64,000 nucleotides of DNA, from the NCBI GenBank assembly GCA_018873245.2, contig JAEMBT020000009.1, positions 9,027,288 through 9,091,287 of the forward strand, in the 5' to 3' direction. Source of the DNA: Archegozetes longisetosus. Lineage: Eukaryota > Arthropoda > Arachnida > Sarcoptiformes > Trhypochthoniidae. Every line of letters starts with the position of its first letter. Within the stretch, counting starts at the first letter, position 1. Positions 22,514 through 34,170 of the stretch are shown here, one piece after another. Under the pieces are notes generated by a model, which was not told the DNA's origin, did not search any database, and saw only the letters and a list, made by a program, of their open reading frames with translations. The translations under genes and the position numbers were made by a program.

Positions 22514-24159
22514 ATGGGTGATATTTTCTCAGATGTGCTTGATTCAGTTGGTAAGTTAGCTGATTTACTGTTAAATAAACAATTTTTCACTCATCAAGCT
22601 CTATCAGATTTAATGGTATGTTTTGAGTTAAGAGAACTTAGCAACTAGTTTGGCAACCAAACCATCCAAAGACCACTCCTGTAATTATTTGCTTAAGATA
22701 TTCAACTTTTTATTTCATCCATCAAATAATTTGATATTATCTCTTATTGATATTTGAACTGGTATTAGACTAATTTTTAGTTACTTTTATTTCTAATCAA
22801 CTGAAATACTTTCATAATAACGTGATTTTCCCACTAGAATTTAAAGATTTGATTTCTTCATTTGTTTACTTCGATGGCTTATTTGGTTGTCAAGCTAATT
22901 GCATGTTTTACTTTAAATAGACCTTTGAGTAGATACAAATCATTTTCTTAGCAAAATGTTCAACAAAACGATAGAGAGACAAAACTTAAGCGCATAATAG
23001 AGAACATCGAAACAAGAGATCCTGAAGATATTGATCAGTTTGCAAAACTAGTGCGAAACTCACAACTTTTCAACCAACAGTTCTTCTTAAGAGAGATAAC
23101 CAGTTTTGATATTTTAAATGATGAACTTATAGTTCGCTTCAAAGATTTACTTTCAAGTTCTGAATCTTGTGATCAATTCTTGACTGTAACCAAAGCTGAA
23201 AAAGAGAACACAGAATACGATGTCGTTTATAAAATGACATCAAAGCCGAGAGGATTTTGTATTATTATCGATAATCAACTGTTTATTCATTCAATATTAC
23301 CATTTAGAGCTGGTTCAAGAGCAGATGCTAATAGACTATCAAACGTCTTTTCTCAGCTCGGATTCAGTGTCAAACGTTATGTCAATCGAACAGCTGATCA
23401 AATGGAAGGTTTACTGAAACAATACTCAAAAAATTGTGAACTTTCAAATCACGACTCATTGGCTGTGATTATTCTTTCCCACGGAAATGATGATACTATT
23501 TATAGTTCAGATTATAGAGAAATTAAAGTCGAGTCTATACTGAATATGTTTAATAATCAAAACTGTCGTCTATTGATTGGTAAGCCGAAAATGTTCTTTT
23601 TGAATGCATGCAGAGGAAGTAAGTCATTGAATTAATTGAATTTTAATCAAAGTTATATAATGTCTAAAAATCAGTTTTCAAATGAACTGAAACAGATCAA
23701 ATAGATTCTGGAACTAAAATATACACTGATCATTGGGGAGGAGGACAAGTTAAGACATTGTCAAAGCAATCAACTAATGTAGGATCTAGTATTCCGACTT
23801 GGAGTGATATGTTCGTCTATTTTGCAACAGTTAATGGTATTTTCTGTTAATTTCAACGTTAGATTTTGAATGAATAACTTTCGTAAGCTCTTTGGACTCT
23901 AAACGTTGAATCAATTATCTATTGAATAGGTTACGCTTCACTTCGTAATGTGAACACTGGTTCGTGGTTTGGATATGCATTGGCTCATGCAATAGCAGAA
24001 TATGCCCATATAGAACACTTGCATGATTTGGTCACTGTTAGAGTCGGTCAAATGTTGCAGCAAAGAGAGTCTGAAGATAGTGGCCCTGTTAAGAAACAAG
24101 CCATTGAATCACTTGCCAAAGGAAGTGTCAAAAAGTTGTATTTGAATCCAGGAATTTAG
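22514..24159 (+). CDS. CARD-containing caspase, copy 6 of 6
   Basis: Exons are 22514-22615, 22952-23618, 23696-23836 and 23930-24159, giving 379 aa. Exon 1 is the most diverged of the set (MGDIFSDVLDSVGKLADLL) and intron 1 is 336 nt, against about 80-90 in the others. The p20 domain keeps RAGSRADANRLSNVF and the catalytic His in ILSHGNDD. The Cys motif is FLNACRGN: Asn precedes Ala where the others have Ser and typical caspases have Gln. The residues after His (NDDTIYSSDYREI) lack the glycine-rich GSDG seen in the other copies. The p10 exon has ASLRNVNTGSWF and ends YLNPGI. The exon 3 linker matches copy 3. Open throughout; an initiator-type caspase whose substrate preference may differ. Confidence 0.86.
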
Positions 24160-24514
24160 AACTTTTCAAGATTAGAAAATTGTTCAAAGTCCTACTTTTA
24201 AGTTTAATCTCAAATCTTATTCTCTAGTTATTTCAATTTGCTTAAAGTCTAAAATGTATATTTTAAATTTGACATAATTTTCAATAAATTTAAAGCACAA
24301 TGATTTAAGATTTCAACTATATTTTCTGTCCTCAGAAAAGTTTAAGATTGAGTGATATTGACTTAATTTTGCGATACCTACATTTCAGTACTTCTTTACT
24401 CTCCCTCGATTCACTAAGAGGTCAGGAAGTTTGAATTTTATTTTATGTGTATCTTTAAATAAGACTATTATTTCTAGGTCTGACATATATCATATTAGTC
24501 ATCTGTAAATGAAA
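24160..24514. other. 3' flank of the caspase array
   Basis: About 0.35 kb of non-coding DNA. The first 200 bp still resemble the 3' flank of the other caspases, then the shared sequence ends before the transposon block. Confidence 0.5.
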
Positions 24515-25775
24515 GAGGTGGCCACACTTTTATATTATGAGAGATTTTTTCGAATGTTACCTCATTCTCAAGATCATAACCTCTTTCATATACTCCTACA
24601 ATATCACAATAATATCAGAATTAATTTAGGAGAAAATCAATTAAAAAAGAACGATGAAAATCCCTGCCTATTATTGAACACACTGAAAAATTTTTTCAAA
24701 CTTTTTTACATTTTATTGGGAAAAGTCTGGAAGTAACATAAATATGATATGAGTATCATGATGGTATCCCGCCCTCCAACCCCCGCCACACAACCCCCTA
24801 GTCATCACCGAAACTTAAAAATGGTGAAAAATCGATTGGTGATATTTATAAAGTCGAAATATTCATAATTTCTACGATAGAGGGCGTAAAAGTTGAAAAT
24901 TATAAAAATTGTAATTTATGTAAAAACTAACCAAGATATGTTTATTTTCTCGTCGCCAATGGATTCCTGAACTTATTTTACATGTGAATTGATACCTCAT
25001 TTGTCAAAACCCCTTTTAAATTCGAAAGAAAACGATCTTTGTTTTTTTCAACTTTAGCGCTACCTAGCGCAAAAGCTATAAGTCATAGAGAGTTAAGTTA
25101 TATATCATTTTGTTCAGGATAATGTCCCCTATCAATTTCAACCAAAATCTTTCGGGGGGGGGGCACGGTAGACAAAATTACATAGTTTCATTTTCATCGT
25201 TCTTTATAATGGAGTCTATGGGAGAAATCAATAATTTCGAAAAATTGTTTGAACCCGATTTTTTTACGATTTTCTAGATCTCTAAGTTAATAGAAAATTA
25301 TTGAAAAGTGAGAAAATTAGGTATAACTTTTTGAAATGGTTGTTTTCGAGGCTGGAATTTTAAATTCAAGTTCTACACTCAATACTGTTTCAGAAAATGT
25401 ATATAAAGTTAAAAAAACATGGTACGTTTTCGCAAGTCTATCCAATATTTAAATTGGTGTTTAATTTTCAAAGTTATTTTTAACTAACTTCCAGATCTAG
25501 AATCAACTTGTCTTTTATATAAGATTTGGCCCATATTATAATAATTCGGCTCACCAAAGCTTGAGAAAAATCAGATGGAACGGGCTTTAAATAATTTTTT
25601 GAAATGACTGATTTCTCTCATAGACTCCATTATAATTTTTTAAATTGATTTTTTCTTAAATTAATTGTGGTATTATTGTGATATCGTAGGGGAATATGAA
25701 AGAAGTTATGATCTTGAGAATGAGGTAATATTCGAGAAAAGATCTCTCACAATGTAAAAGTGTTATCATTTTTTA
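24515..25775. mobile_element. Nested foldback DNA element (~1.26 kb)
   Basis: The outer inverted repeats are about 130 bp. The left, from about 24520, contains CACACTTTTATATTATGAGA and CTCATTCTCAAGATCATAAC; its reverse complement lies at about 25640-25770. Inside are further inverted pairs: 24648-24665 with 25187-25205 (GAACGATGAAAA) and about 25205-25250 with 25594-25634 (ATGGAGTCTATG). No transposase ORF is present. A run of nine or ten G occurs near 25153. This is a non-autonomous element; the family is undetermined. Confidence 0.75.
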
Positions 25776-26636
25776 GCTCATTAATAAATTTTAAAATTGA
25801 GAAGCCTTTACTGTCAGCTTCAAGTCATTCAAAACGAACAAGAACCTAAATTGCACGATTTCAGTACTATGTCTGAATTGTTTGAACAATATAAAATGTA
25901 TGTTGCGGTAACATATAGCTAGCAATTTTTTGATCGCCCTATAGAGCCTATTTTCTTGAAATTACACCTAAGGCTCATTGTAAGTGAACTTTAGATGCAA
26001 TGATTTTTACCATAAATCAAGTATGAAGGTATATAACATATAATGTTATTTGACTGGCATCACATTTTTGAGCGACAACAAATGTAATTGAATTGAGTTA
26101 TTAATACGAAAGTATTTAAACTAATAACCGGTAAATTTGAAAAAGTTTTAACATTATCGGCAACACATCTAATAGAATTAAAACTGAACACAATTTAATA
26201 TTTGATGGGCTCTAAAATATGACAAAATAAAACACAATATTTTGACTAAAAACAATGCAATGTTTTGATGAAAAACAATAAATATGTCAAAAATCTGAAA
26301 TACAATACATTGGATCCATTCAACATTAATACATTTAAACTTTTGTTGAATTTGGTTATTAAATAAAACCTTATTTTTAAAAATAAGTCTTAAGAAATGC
26401 TCTGTTAAGGATTATCAGAATAAAAATAAAATAACAAATTCTGATCTGCGATTCCATAGTTTCCCAATAAATGGTGAAAATTTAAAATTACAGTAAATTA
26501 ATTCAAGTGAGGATTTTCAATGATCTACTTATGAATATTCTTTTAGTTGTCAAAAATGGGTCGAATTTGCCAAAACGATGAAATTTCCAAATTATTTGTA
26601 AGCGGAGAACTCAATAAACTAAGTCAACGATATATA
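25776..26636. other. AT-rich non-coding stretch
   Basis: About 0.86 kb between two transposons; no ORF, RNA gene or obvious repeat seen. Confidence 0.5.
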
Positions 26637-26996
26637 CACTCATCCAATTAACTATTAGGGGAACAGGAAAATCGATTTCTACAAAAAATATTAATTTGAT
26701 TTTGATAATATTTTAGGGAAATTATCTTGAATAATGTACAAATTTACCATATAAATTATATGAAAGTTTATTAAGATTTAATAGCAAAAAATGTGTTTCA
26801 AAATTGACACAAATTTATCATTGAAAATACATTGAGTGTTAATGACATACTATTGGTTTAAACAAAGCTTAATTACTTATGTAATTTTTGGATTTTTTAG
26901 TAATAGCATAAGTGAACTCATGACTCATTTTTGTTTACAATATTCCAAATTGTCTTAATCTTTGTTTAAATCAATTTGATGTTTAATTGAAAATAA

Positions 26997-27229
26997 ATGG
27001 TGTTAAGTGTTGAAGAACGTGAATTGAAGTTTCGCGCGTTCATTAAAATGCGTACTAAACGTGAAACTAAACGAAAGATAATGAAAGAAGTTGGTATGTG
27101 TTTGAAAATATAGTATATAGAAATATTAATTTTTAATTTTAGGTATCAATGGAAACACCTATTATGAATGGTGTAGAATTGATATAAACGTATCTAGTAT
27201 ATCGAATCGATATAAATGTATCTAGTATA
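26997..27229 (+). pseudogene. Transposase N-terminal fragment, helix-turn-helix-like
   Basis: An ATG at 26997 opens a frame spliced at 27093/27143 (GTATGT donor, TTTTAG acceptor). It encodes about 62 residues, including LSVEERELKFRAFIKMRTKR and KIMKEVGINGNTYYEW, before a stop. The basic helix followed by GINGNTYYEW resembles a DNA-binding HTH of a transposase. It lies between the long inverted repeats, so it is probably what is left of this element's own enzyme. No catalytic domain is present. Confidence 0.45.
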
Positions 27230-27275
27230 TCCACCGCGTGATGCTATGAAGAATCACGCAGTGGATATACTAGAT
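27220..27275. repeat. Strong hairpin inside the transposon
   Basis: Arms of 23 bp (ATCTAGTATATCCACCGCGT and onward) with one mismatch around a 10-nt loop at 27243-27252. The sequence GTATCTAGTATATC also occurs directly repeated at about 27190. It could be a nested tiny MITE. Confidence 0.75.
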
Positions 27276-27736
27276 ATTAGTTGTCTTAATTTTCTATCCA
27301 ATGCATTTTATAACAATATTTCTATTATTATTTCAATTGTAAAATCTCATAAAAATTAATAGTGTAAATTTGATAAAACTTTTATTATTTCAAATATCTG
27401 TTATGGAATACTTGATACTTAATATTTATTATCCATGACTAATCCATACCAATATTATAAAAATGTAATTGGTAGTTTTTGTTTAAAATAAATTTTCACT
27501 GTCCCACTTATTGGTTACTTTTGTTTTAAATTATCACTCAATGTATTTTCAATGGTAAATTTGTGTCAATTTTGAAACACATTTTTTGCTATTAAATCTC
27601 AATAAATTTTCATATAATTTATATGGTATATTTGTCCATTATTCAAGATAACTTCCCTAAAATATTATTAAAATCAAATTAATATATTTTGTAGAAATCA
27701 ATTTTTCGCTTCCCCTAATAGTTAATTGGATGAGTG

Positions 27737-28690
27737 TATGTTCACAACATATTGATGATTTGAAATATAATAATTCACTGAAAAAGATAAATTTTCGTTT
27801 TAATACTATTGTGAGAGTGGATTTTTATATAGCGAAATAATAACTCTGACTTTAACAATTAACAATCTTTATTAAAATATAAATTGAATGATAATACATA
27901 AAGATTTAAATGTATCGCACAGAGTCTAAGCTCTCTCGCACTCTCTTACTAACTCACTTAATTTCTACTCTATTACTCTCTCTTTTTATACTCTTCTGAC
28001 TAATTAATGAAAGGATGTTTAAGAATATTTTCGAGTTATAATTTTGAGAAAAGTTATTCTAAAAGGGATGTTCAAGCATTCCAGTATTAGATTCCCATAG
28101 CAATTAATTTCCTATTGTAATTAAATTAGAATAAGAATTTGCTTTTACAATTAGAGCGAACTAAACAAAACCTTTTATAGTCATAACGAAATAAGAGTTA
28201 AACTTTCATTCTCATAACAAATAGAAAGTTTACAAAACAAATTAAAATACTTTTTGTTTTAATATAACACTATTCAATCTTTAAGACAGACTTTGATTCC
28301 TAGCTGTTTCTTATGATCAAACATATTCAGATGATTTGGAACCAAATAATGTTTCAGTAGAAGGCATTTTGATTTAATTAAGATAATTCGAATTTAATAA
28401 ACTTTAAAAATCATTAAACAGAATTAATAAAAATTTATTTCGAAGCAATTTTTGCTCAATTAAACCTTTTTTAATGAAAGAATAAATCAAAAATTTATTA
28501 AACTTTTTGGTAAATAATTCTTCCAATATCTATAGTCAATTGATATGATCGATAGTTTGAGAAGTAGATTTGCTTTTTCTGAACTGAAATATAAAGCCAA
28601 AATTCAACTGTTGAAATGAAAATTGAAAAAATCTCGAAAACTTGTTTCAAATTTTAAGTTAAGGTGTAATTCTATATTAAATATGTAGAA
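27737..28690. other. AT-rich non-coding stretch
   Basis: About 0.95 kb with a pyrimidine-rich part near 27930-28000 (repeated CTCTC/TACTC). No supported gene. Confidence 0.45.
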
Positions 28691-31131
28691 TTCAAATTTT
28701 GAATTGAATTATATTTTGTTTAGATTAAAAAATAAAAATAAAAGATTTTCTGCAAAGTCAAAATACAATTCAATCGTTAAGACAATCGAAGAGGTAAGAG
28801 AAAATATCGATCCTATAGTTCTTGAATTTATAAAGTATCAATTAATGAAAATTTTTAATCTTAAAAAATGTTCATGGAGTGTGAAGATGAAAATTTTTGT
28901 ACGGTTTTTTTTCGTAGGAGTCACACTACTTATCGTTTTATGAAAAAAATTTTCAATCTATCCAATTATATGACTATATTGAGATATGATCTGTTTAGAA
29001 ATTTAGGCAATAGTATCGTAAAACTAGGTTTTTCTGATTCTATTGAGATAGCTCTAAAAAATTAATCACAAATTTAAAAGATAAAGATAGATATAATGAT
29101 TGTTTGGGATGAAATTTCACTCAGATCTAATCTTTACTATTTTCAAAAGATGATTTGATTAAAGGGTATGTAGATTAAGGCGAAGAGGGGAGAAGACCAC
29201 ATGTTGCAGATATTTCTTTAGTTTATTTTATCAAAGGTTTGAACAGAAAAATCAGAATGCCTATTCATTTTAGTACTGCTAAGAACGCAACTACAGCAGA
29301 AATAATTCATACTCAATTATTCGAATATATTTTGTCTAAATAGTTTGAAATAGGTTTTAAAGTAAGGCTAGTTGTTTGTGATATGGGAACATCTAATCAG
29401 AGATTATTTAACAGATTATTGCATGTGAATTCAGAAAAGCTTTACTTTAATTTCAATGAAAAGTTCAAAATATTCACTTCATAAGATTTCTGTCACTTGA
29501 AAAAATTAGTTCGTAATAATCTAGAAAAATATAATATACAATTTGACAACAATAAAATCGCGAAATGGGAAGATTTAATAGCATTTTATAACATTGATAA
29601 GTCAAATAATCCAAGATTATGTAAAAAAACTAGCCAGCATTTATATCTAGACAACTTTTCTAAACAAGCGGTCAAGCTTGCTTCTCAAGTTTTAAGTAGC
29701 TCAATGTCTTCTGCATTGTATTTTTGTGTTTCTCAGGGAATTATGTGTCTAAGTTCAGTTTTCACAACAGAATTCATTGAAAAATTTGATATTATATTTG
29801 ATTGCTTAAACAGCACTGTTTCCCAAAATAACATGAAACCATATCGAATACAGCTGAAAAAGATGATCTGCCCTTCAATTATCTGAAAGAATCTCGAGAG
29901 TTTATTTCTGATATCAAATTAATTAATAAAAGAATTCTGAACCTGTAAAAGACTCTCCATTCAAATATGGATTCTTAATATCAATTAATTGATTATTAGA
30001 ACTTTGCGTTGATTTATCTGAGACTGAAATTAAATCCTTAAAAACTCGAAACTTAAATCAAGATATAGTGGAACACTCGTTTGGTATTATGCGAGAAAAA
30101 AGCGGATGTTCTTATAACTTGACTTATAAACAATTCAAATCTTTCAGAGTATTACTTGTACGCGATATGTCTTCAGCTTCTGAAAAATCTAACTAGTTGG
30201 AATTCATACTGTCTTTTAACCTATGTTCCACACAATTGAAAACATGATAAAATTGAAAATAAAATTCAAACTTTTAGAAATCTCGTAATTGAATATAACT
30301 CTCTTCAAGATTTTGTAATTCCTATTAATGAAATTGTAAATCTAGAGAATTCTTTAGGTCAAAATACTCATACTTATGTATCTGGTTTTATAGTTAAAAG
30401 AATGAAAAATAAATACAAATGTGATATTTGTTCCAATAGCTTAATATAAAATGACGATTCATTCAGAAGTGATACACTTTTTGGAATATAAATCATATAA
30501 TGATTTGCAAAGTACTCACTTATTTCCATCAGAAAGTGCAGTTAAATGTATGTCTAAGATGATTAGCTTAATAAGAACTCCAAGATATTACAAGCTTAAA
30601 TTGAATCAAGTTATAAATATAACATTAAAATCATGTTAATCACAACAACTGTCAAATTCAACTGATATACAGACGCGAATTCAAACTCTCATATAAACGA
30701 GAATACTAAAATAAATTCAAAGACTTCAAACACAAATTTGAATCAGAATTCAAAATCATCAACAAGGGGGAGTTCTACAGAATATACTTCGTCAAATGAA
30801 AGAACAATAGAAAACTCGCATCAGGTTATGACTACTAAATAGCATATCTATAGACTATCCTAAATAGTCCAGGTCCCGCCGTTTTCAGCAGTTGAAATCT
30901 TAAGATGACTGGATTTCATAGATGAAATTAGATTTGATGAAATTACTCTTGGTACAGAAATAGTAAAATATTTTATGGGCTTTTATGATTTTCCTGGAAT
31001 CATTATAAACAACTATAGTGATACAGTATTAGGTCAAGTAACGAGATCAATGACAGCATCTATTGGCTTAGAATCCGTGTTTATGGCTAAAGATATGGAC
31101 AAGAATGAAATTGAAGAAAATATTAGTTAGA
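28690..31131 (+). pseudogene. P-element (THAP9-type) transposase, degenerate
   Basis: Blocks in order match P-element/THAP9 transposases but are split by many stops and shifts. About 28704-29065 contains KKCSWSVKMKIF-type and FNLSNYMTILRYDL segments. About 29165-29480 has PIHFSTAKNATTAEIIHTQL, then VVCDMGTSNQRLFNRL, the region of the central catalytic Asp. 29497-29886 has KLVRNNLEKYN (P-element HLxKxxRN region) and KQAVKLASQVLSSSMSSALY, then FDIIFDCLNST. About 30070-30160 has VEHSFGIMREKSG, and 30330-30440 has YVSGFIVKRMKNKYKCDICS. An additional open stretch of about 70 codons at 30911-31131 (FDEITLGTEIVKYF) is of unknown origin and may be the end of the element. No N-terminal THAP finger and no terminal repeats were found. 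Confidence 0.75.
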
Positions 31132-31289
31132 GTAAAACCTAAATTTTTTAGTCGTATAATAATTTTTATAAGATTTCGATATACTATTAATTTTCATGAT
31201 TTTTTAAACCCACCAAATGTTTTCTTTCAGTTTTTCTTCGTAATTGAACTATTATAAAACGTAACAATGTTAAATGTTCGTTAATAAAA

Positions 31290-34170
31290 AAATAAAACCA
31301 TGAAAAATTTCGGTGTTTCAATTATAAAAAGTGACAGAATATTTAAGTGAAAGTGATTGATATTGCAGAGACTCAATGAAATGTTAAAAGTTAGTTTGGA
31401 AGGCCTGATAATAACCCGTTCTTTAAACAATTTTATTCTAAACTAGTCGTTAGGATAATATACTTTGAAATTTTGACAGAGTTATGAAGATTTTTTCAAT
31501 ATTTTCAAAAATGAAAACAATTTATTGTGTTTAAAGTGCTTTAATATATGTTACTACATCCAGGTATCCATTAAAAGCAGCTTTTTCTGAGATAGTACCT
31601 CTATATTTGTTAGAAGCCTTGAAATTAGCGTCTTTTTCAACAAGATATTTCACAACATCCATATAACCATTAAAGGCAGCTTCGTGTAAAGGAATATTGC
31701 CATTAACGTTAGAAGCATTCAAATTAGCGCCCTTTTCTATAAGATATTTCACTACATTCAGATGTCCATGTAAAGCAGCTTTGTGTAAAGGAGTATTGCG
31801 ATACTTGTTATTGGCCATGAAATCAGCGCCGTTTTTTACAAGATATTTCACTACATCCAAATGACCCTTTGAAGCAGCTTCGTGTAAAGGAGTAATGCCA
31901 TCCTTATTAGCAGCATTGAATTTAGCTCCTTTTTCTACGAGATATTTCACTGTATCCAAAACACCTCTACTTGCAGCTTTGTGTAAATGAGTATTGCCAT
32001 ATTTGTCAGTAGCATTGAAATCAGAGCCTTTCTCTACAAGATATTTGACTACATCGAAATGACCATTATAGGCAGCTTCGTGTAGAGGAATGTTTCCATT
32101 AGCATTAGTAGCCTTTAAATCAGCACCTTTGTCTACAAAGTATTTGACTACATCTAGATGACCGTTATAAGTAGCTTCGTGCAAAGGAGTATCGCCATAA
32201 TTATTAGTAGTCTTGAAATCAGCTCCTTTTCTACAAGATACTTCACTACATCATATGACCATTCGATGCAGCTTTGTGTAAAGGAGTATTGCCAAATTTA
32301 TCAGTAGTCTTAAAATCAATGCCTTTTTCTACAAGATATTTCACTACGTCCAGATCACCTTTATTTACAGCCTCGTGTAAAGTAATATTAGCACTATTGT
32401 CAGTAGCCTTGAAATTAGTACTTTTATCTTCAATATATTTAACTATGTCTTGGTGACCATATGTAGCAGCATAACGTAGAGGAGTGTTTCCATATTTGTC
32501 AGTAGCATTCAAATCAGCGCCTCGTTCTACGAGATGCTTTACTACGTCCAGAGCACCTTTATTTACAGCACAGTGTAAAGGAGTCTGATGGCCAATTTGA
32601 TTCTGCTGTGTGCATACAAGATATTGTGTAAGATCTTCAAGTCTTTGACCAAGTTGTGAATTATCATTTGTCAATTTTCCAATTTTTTGTTCAATTAATT
32701 GTGAAACTTGATCCCCTAACTTGCCAATTTCTTTAGCAATTGTTATATTCAACGTTCCTAAATTTTCATTTAATTTGTGATCAAATTCTTCTCTCATTCG
32801 ATTAATAGTTGCGTTTACATTATCTGAAGTTATTTCTCCAGAGCCTAGGGGAATATTCTCTGCATTGATATAAGTTTGATGAACAGTAAGCACAGTAATG
32901 ATAAGTAATTTGAGCATCTAATATAAAGAAATTTAAAACTAATTAATTCAAGTTAATTAAATTTTTACTTAATAAACATTAAGATTGCAAAAATTGTATA
33001 CCAAAGTGCACCTATTACAGCTTACAATAGATCTTTTCTTTATAAAATATGAACACGATTAATATATAAATTAATTTTGAAGGCCATATTAACAGAATGA
33101 GTAGTATTTTCAATTACTTTAACGTTTATAAAAGATTAGTGATTAAATAATCATTAATAGCTTATCGCTTTAACTTCTTAAACTGTAGGCTCTACTTATA
33201 ATACATTTATGGATAATTTAGTCTTCGACTAAGCGTCAAAATGAAATACAGAAATCATAAGATGAGCAAATAAATACCAAGTTGTGTTTATATATATTAT
33301 TTCATCTTTGATTAATTAAAAATAACATATTAATTATTTATATAATGAAAAATGTTATTTATGAAGCATATGTGCTTCAATGCGAAGTGCAGGTTTAAAA
33401 TCTTTACAAATAAGTTGACTATTAATAATTTGATAGCATGATTATTTGTCAACTGTTTGATGAATAAAAATTTCTTAAATTGACCAAAAAATTCACTATA
33501 ATAGCTTAATTTTGATTTTTCAAGCATATCCAATCAGTTTCAGCTTTTATTCTAAACTTTGTAATGTAACAGATCTGTTACACAATCATTTAAACTTTAT
33601 ATGACTTAATATTAATAATCGGATATAAAATCGAATAAATAACTGGACAATAGATATTTATTGTATTTAAAGGTGTCAATTTAATGAATCATACAATGAA
33701 ATAAAGGTCTAATGAGAAAAATATGAAATTAGAAATCACTTACGTTTTGTTTGAAGAGATTGGAATTTTCATATAAATAGCTCTAAATATTATGGAATAA
33801 TTCTTAAGATTTCTTACAAAGTAAGACTGCTTATAGAGAAAAACTGTTTCACATATATAAATATGTTTTTTACAAGAGGTTAGCCTTGATCTAAATAATT
33901 TATATAATGAATTACTGTTTTTTTCATGTAGTCCTAATGCGTTATAAACAAATTGACCTCCAAATTTAACTTAATCAGTTTTAAACTTATAAACATAAAA
34001 TCAACTATTCACTGTAATAAGTGAGCTTTAGCCAGCAACGTTATCTTAATAGTATTTAGAAATTTAGGTGAGATTTAGAAGAAGGGAACCATTTAGTTAG
34101 TTTACAGTAGATGTACGGTTGTTGGTAAAAACAACTTCAGCGGTTTTTAGGGTTTTCTAATTGATTCTCA
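31290..34170. repeat. Left arm of a ~6-kb inverted duplication
   Basis: This arm is the reverse complement, with visible divergence, of 34466-37345. Matching landmarks are ATTGAAACACCGAAATTTTT (as read on the minus strand) against TTGAAACAATGAAGTTTTTC at the outer end; the ankyrin gene; GTAACAGATCTGTTAC in the middle; and GGTTTTTAGGGTTTTCTAAT against its complement at the inner end. The arm includes the ankyrin gene and its full 5' flank. Confidence 0.88.
31531..32917 (-). pseudogene. Secreted coiled-coil/ankyrin-repeat protein, left-arm copy, frameshifted
   Basis: The start is at 32917. Residues 1 to about 19 form a hydrophobic signal peptide ending in INA. A predicted coiled coil follows (NATINRMREEFDHKL through IAKEIGKLGDQVSQLIEQ), then about eleven 33-residue ankyrin repeats of the form GNTPLHEAAxNGHLDVVKYL. 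The frame breaks at about 32253 (1 nt missing after GGTCATATG, giving TAG TGA) and again at about 32230 (four A where the other copy has five). The first lesion is also present in the right-arm copy. Function unknown: a secreted ankyrin protein could bind an extracellular partner. There is no sign of bacterial origin in the flanks. If the shifts are errors, the protein would be about 460 residues. Confidence 0.78.

Larger units (their letters stand above)
26637..27736. mobile_element. TA-flanked DNA transposon with ~210-bp terminal inverted repeats
   Basis: The ends read CACTCATCCAATTAACTATT on the left and AATAGTTAATTGGATGAGTG on the right, flanked on both sides by TA. The inverted repeats continue for about 210 bp (to about 26855 and back from about 27525) with few differences. 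The TA duplication points to a Tc1/mariner-type integrase mechanism. Total length is 1100 bp, too short for a full transposase. The only coding trace is a two-exon helix-turn-helix-like segment listed separately. Confidence 0.8.
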
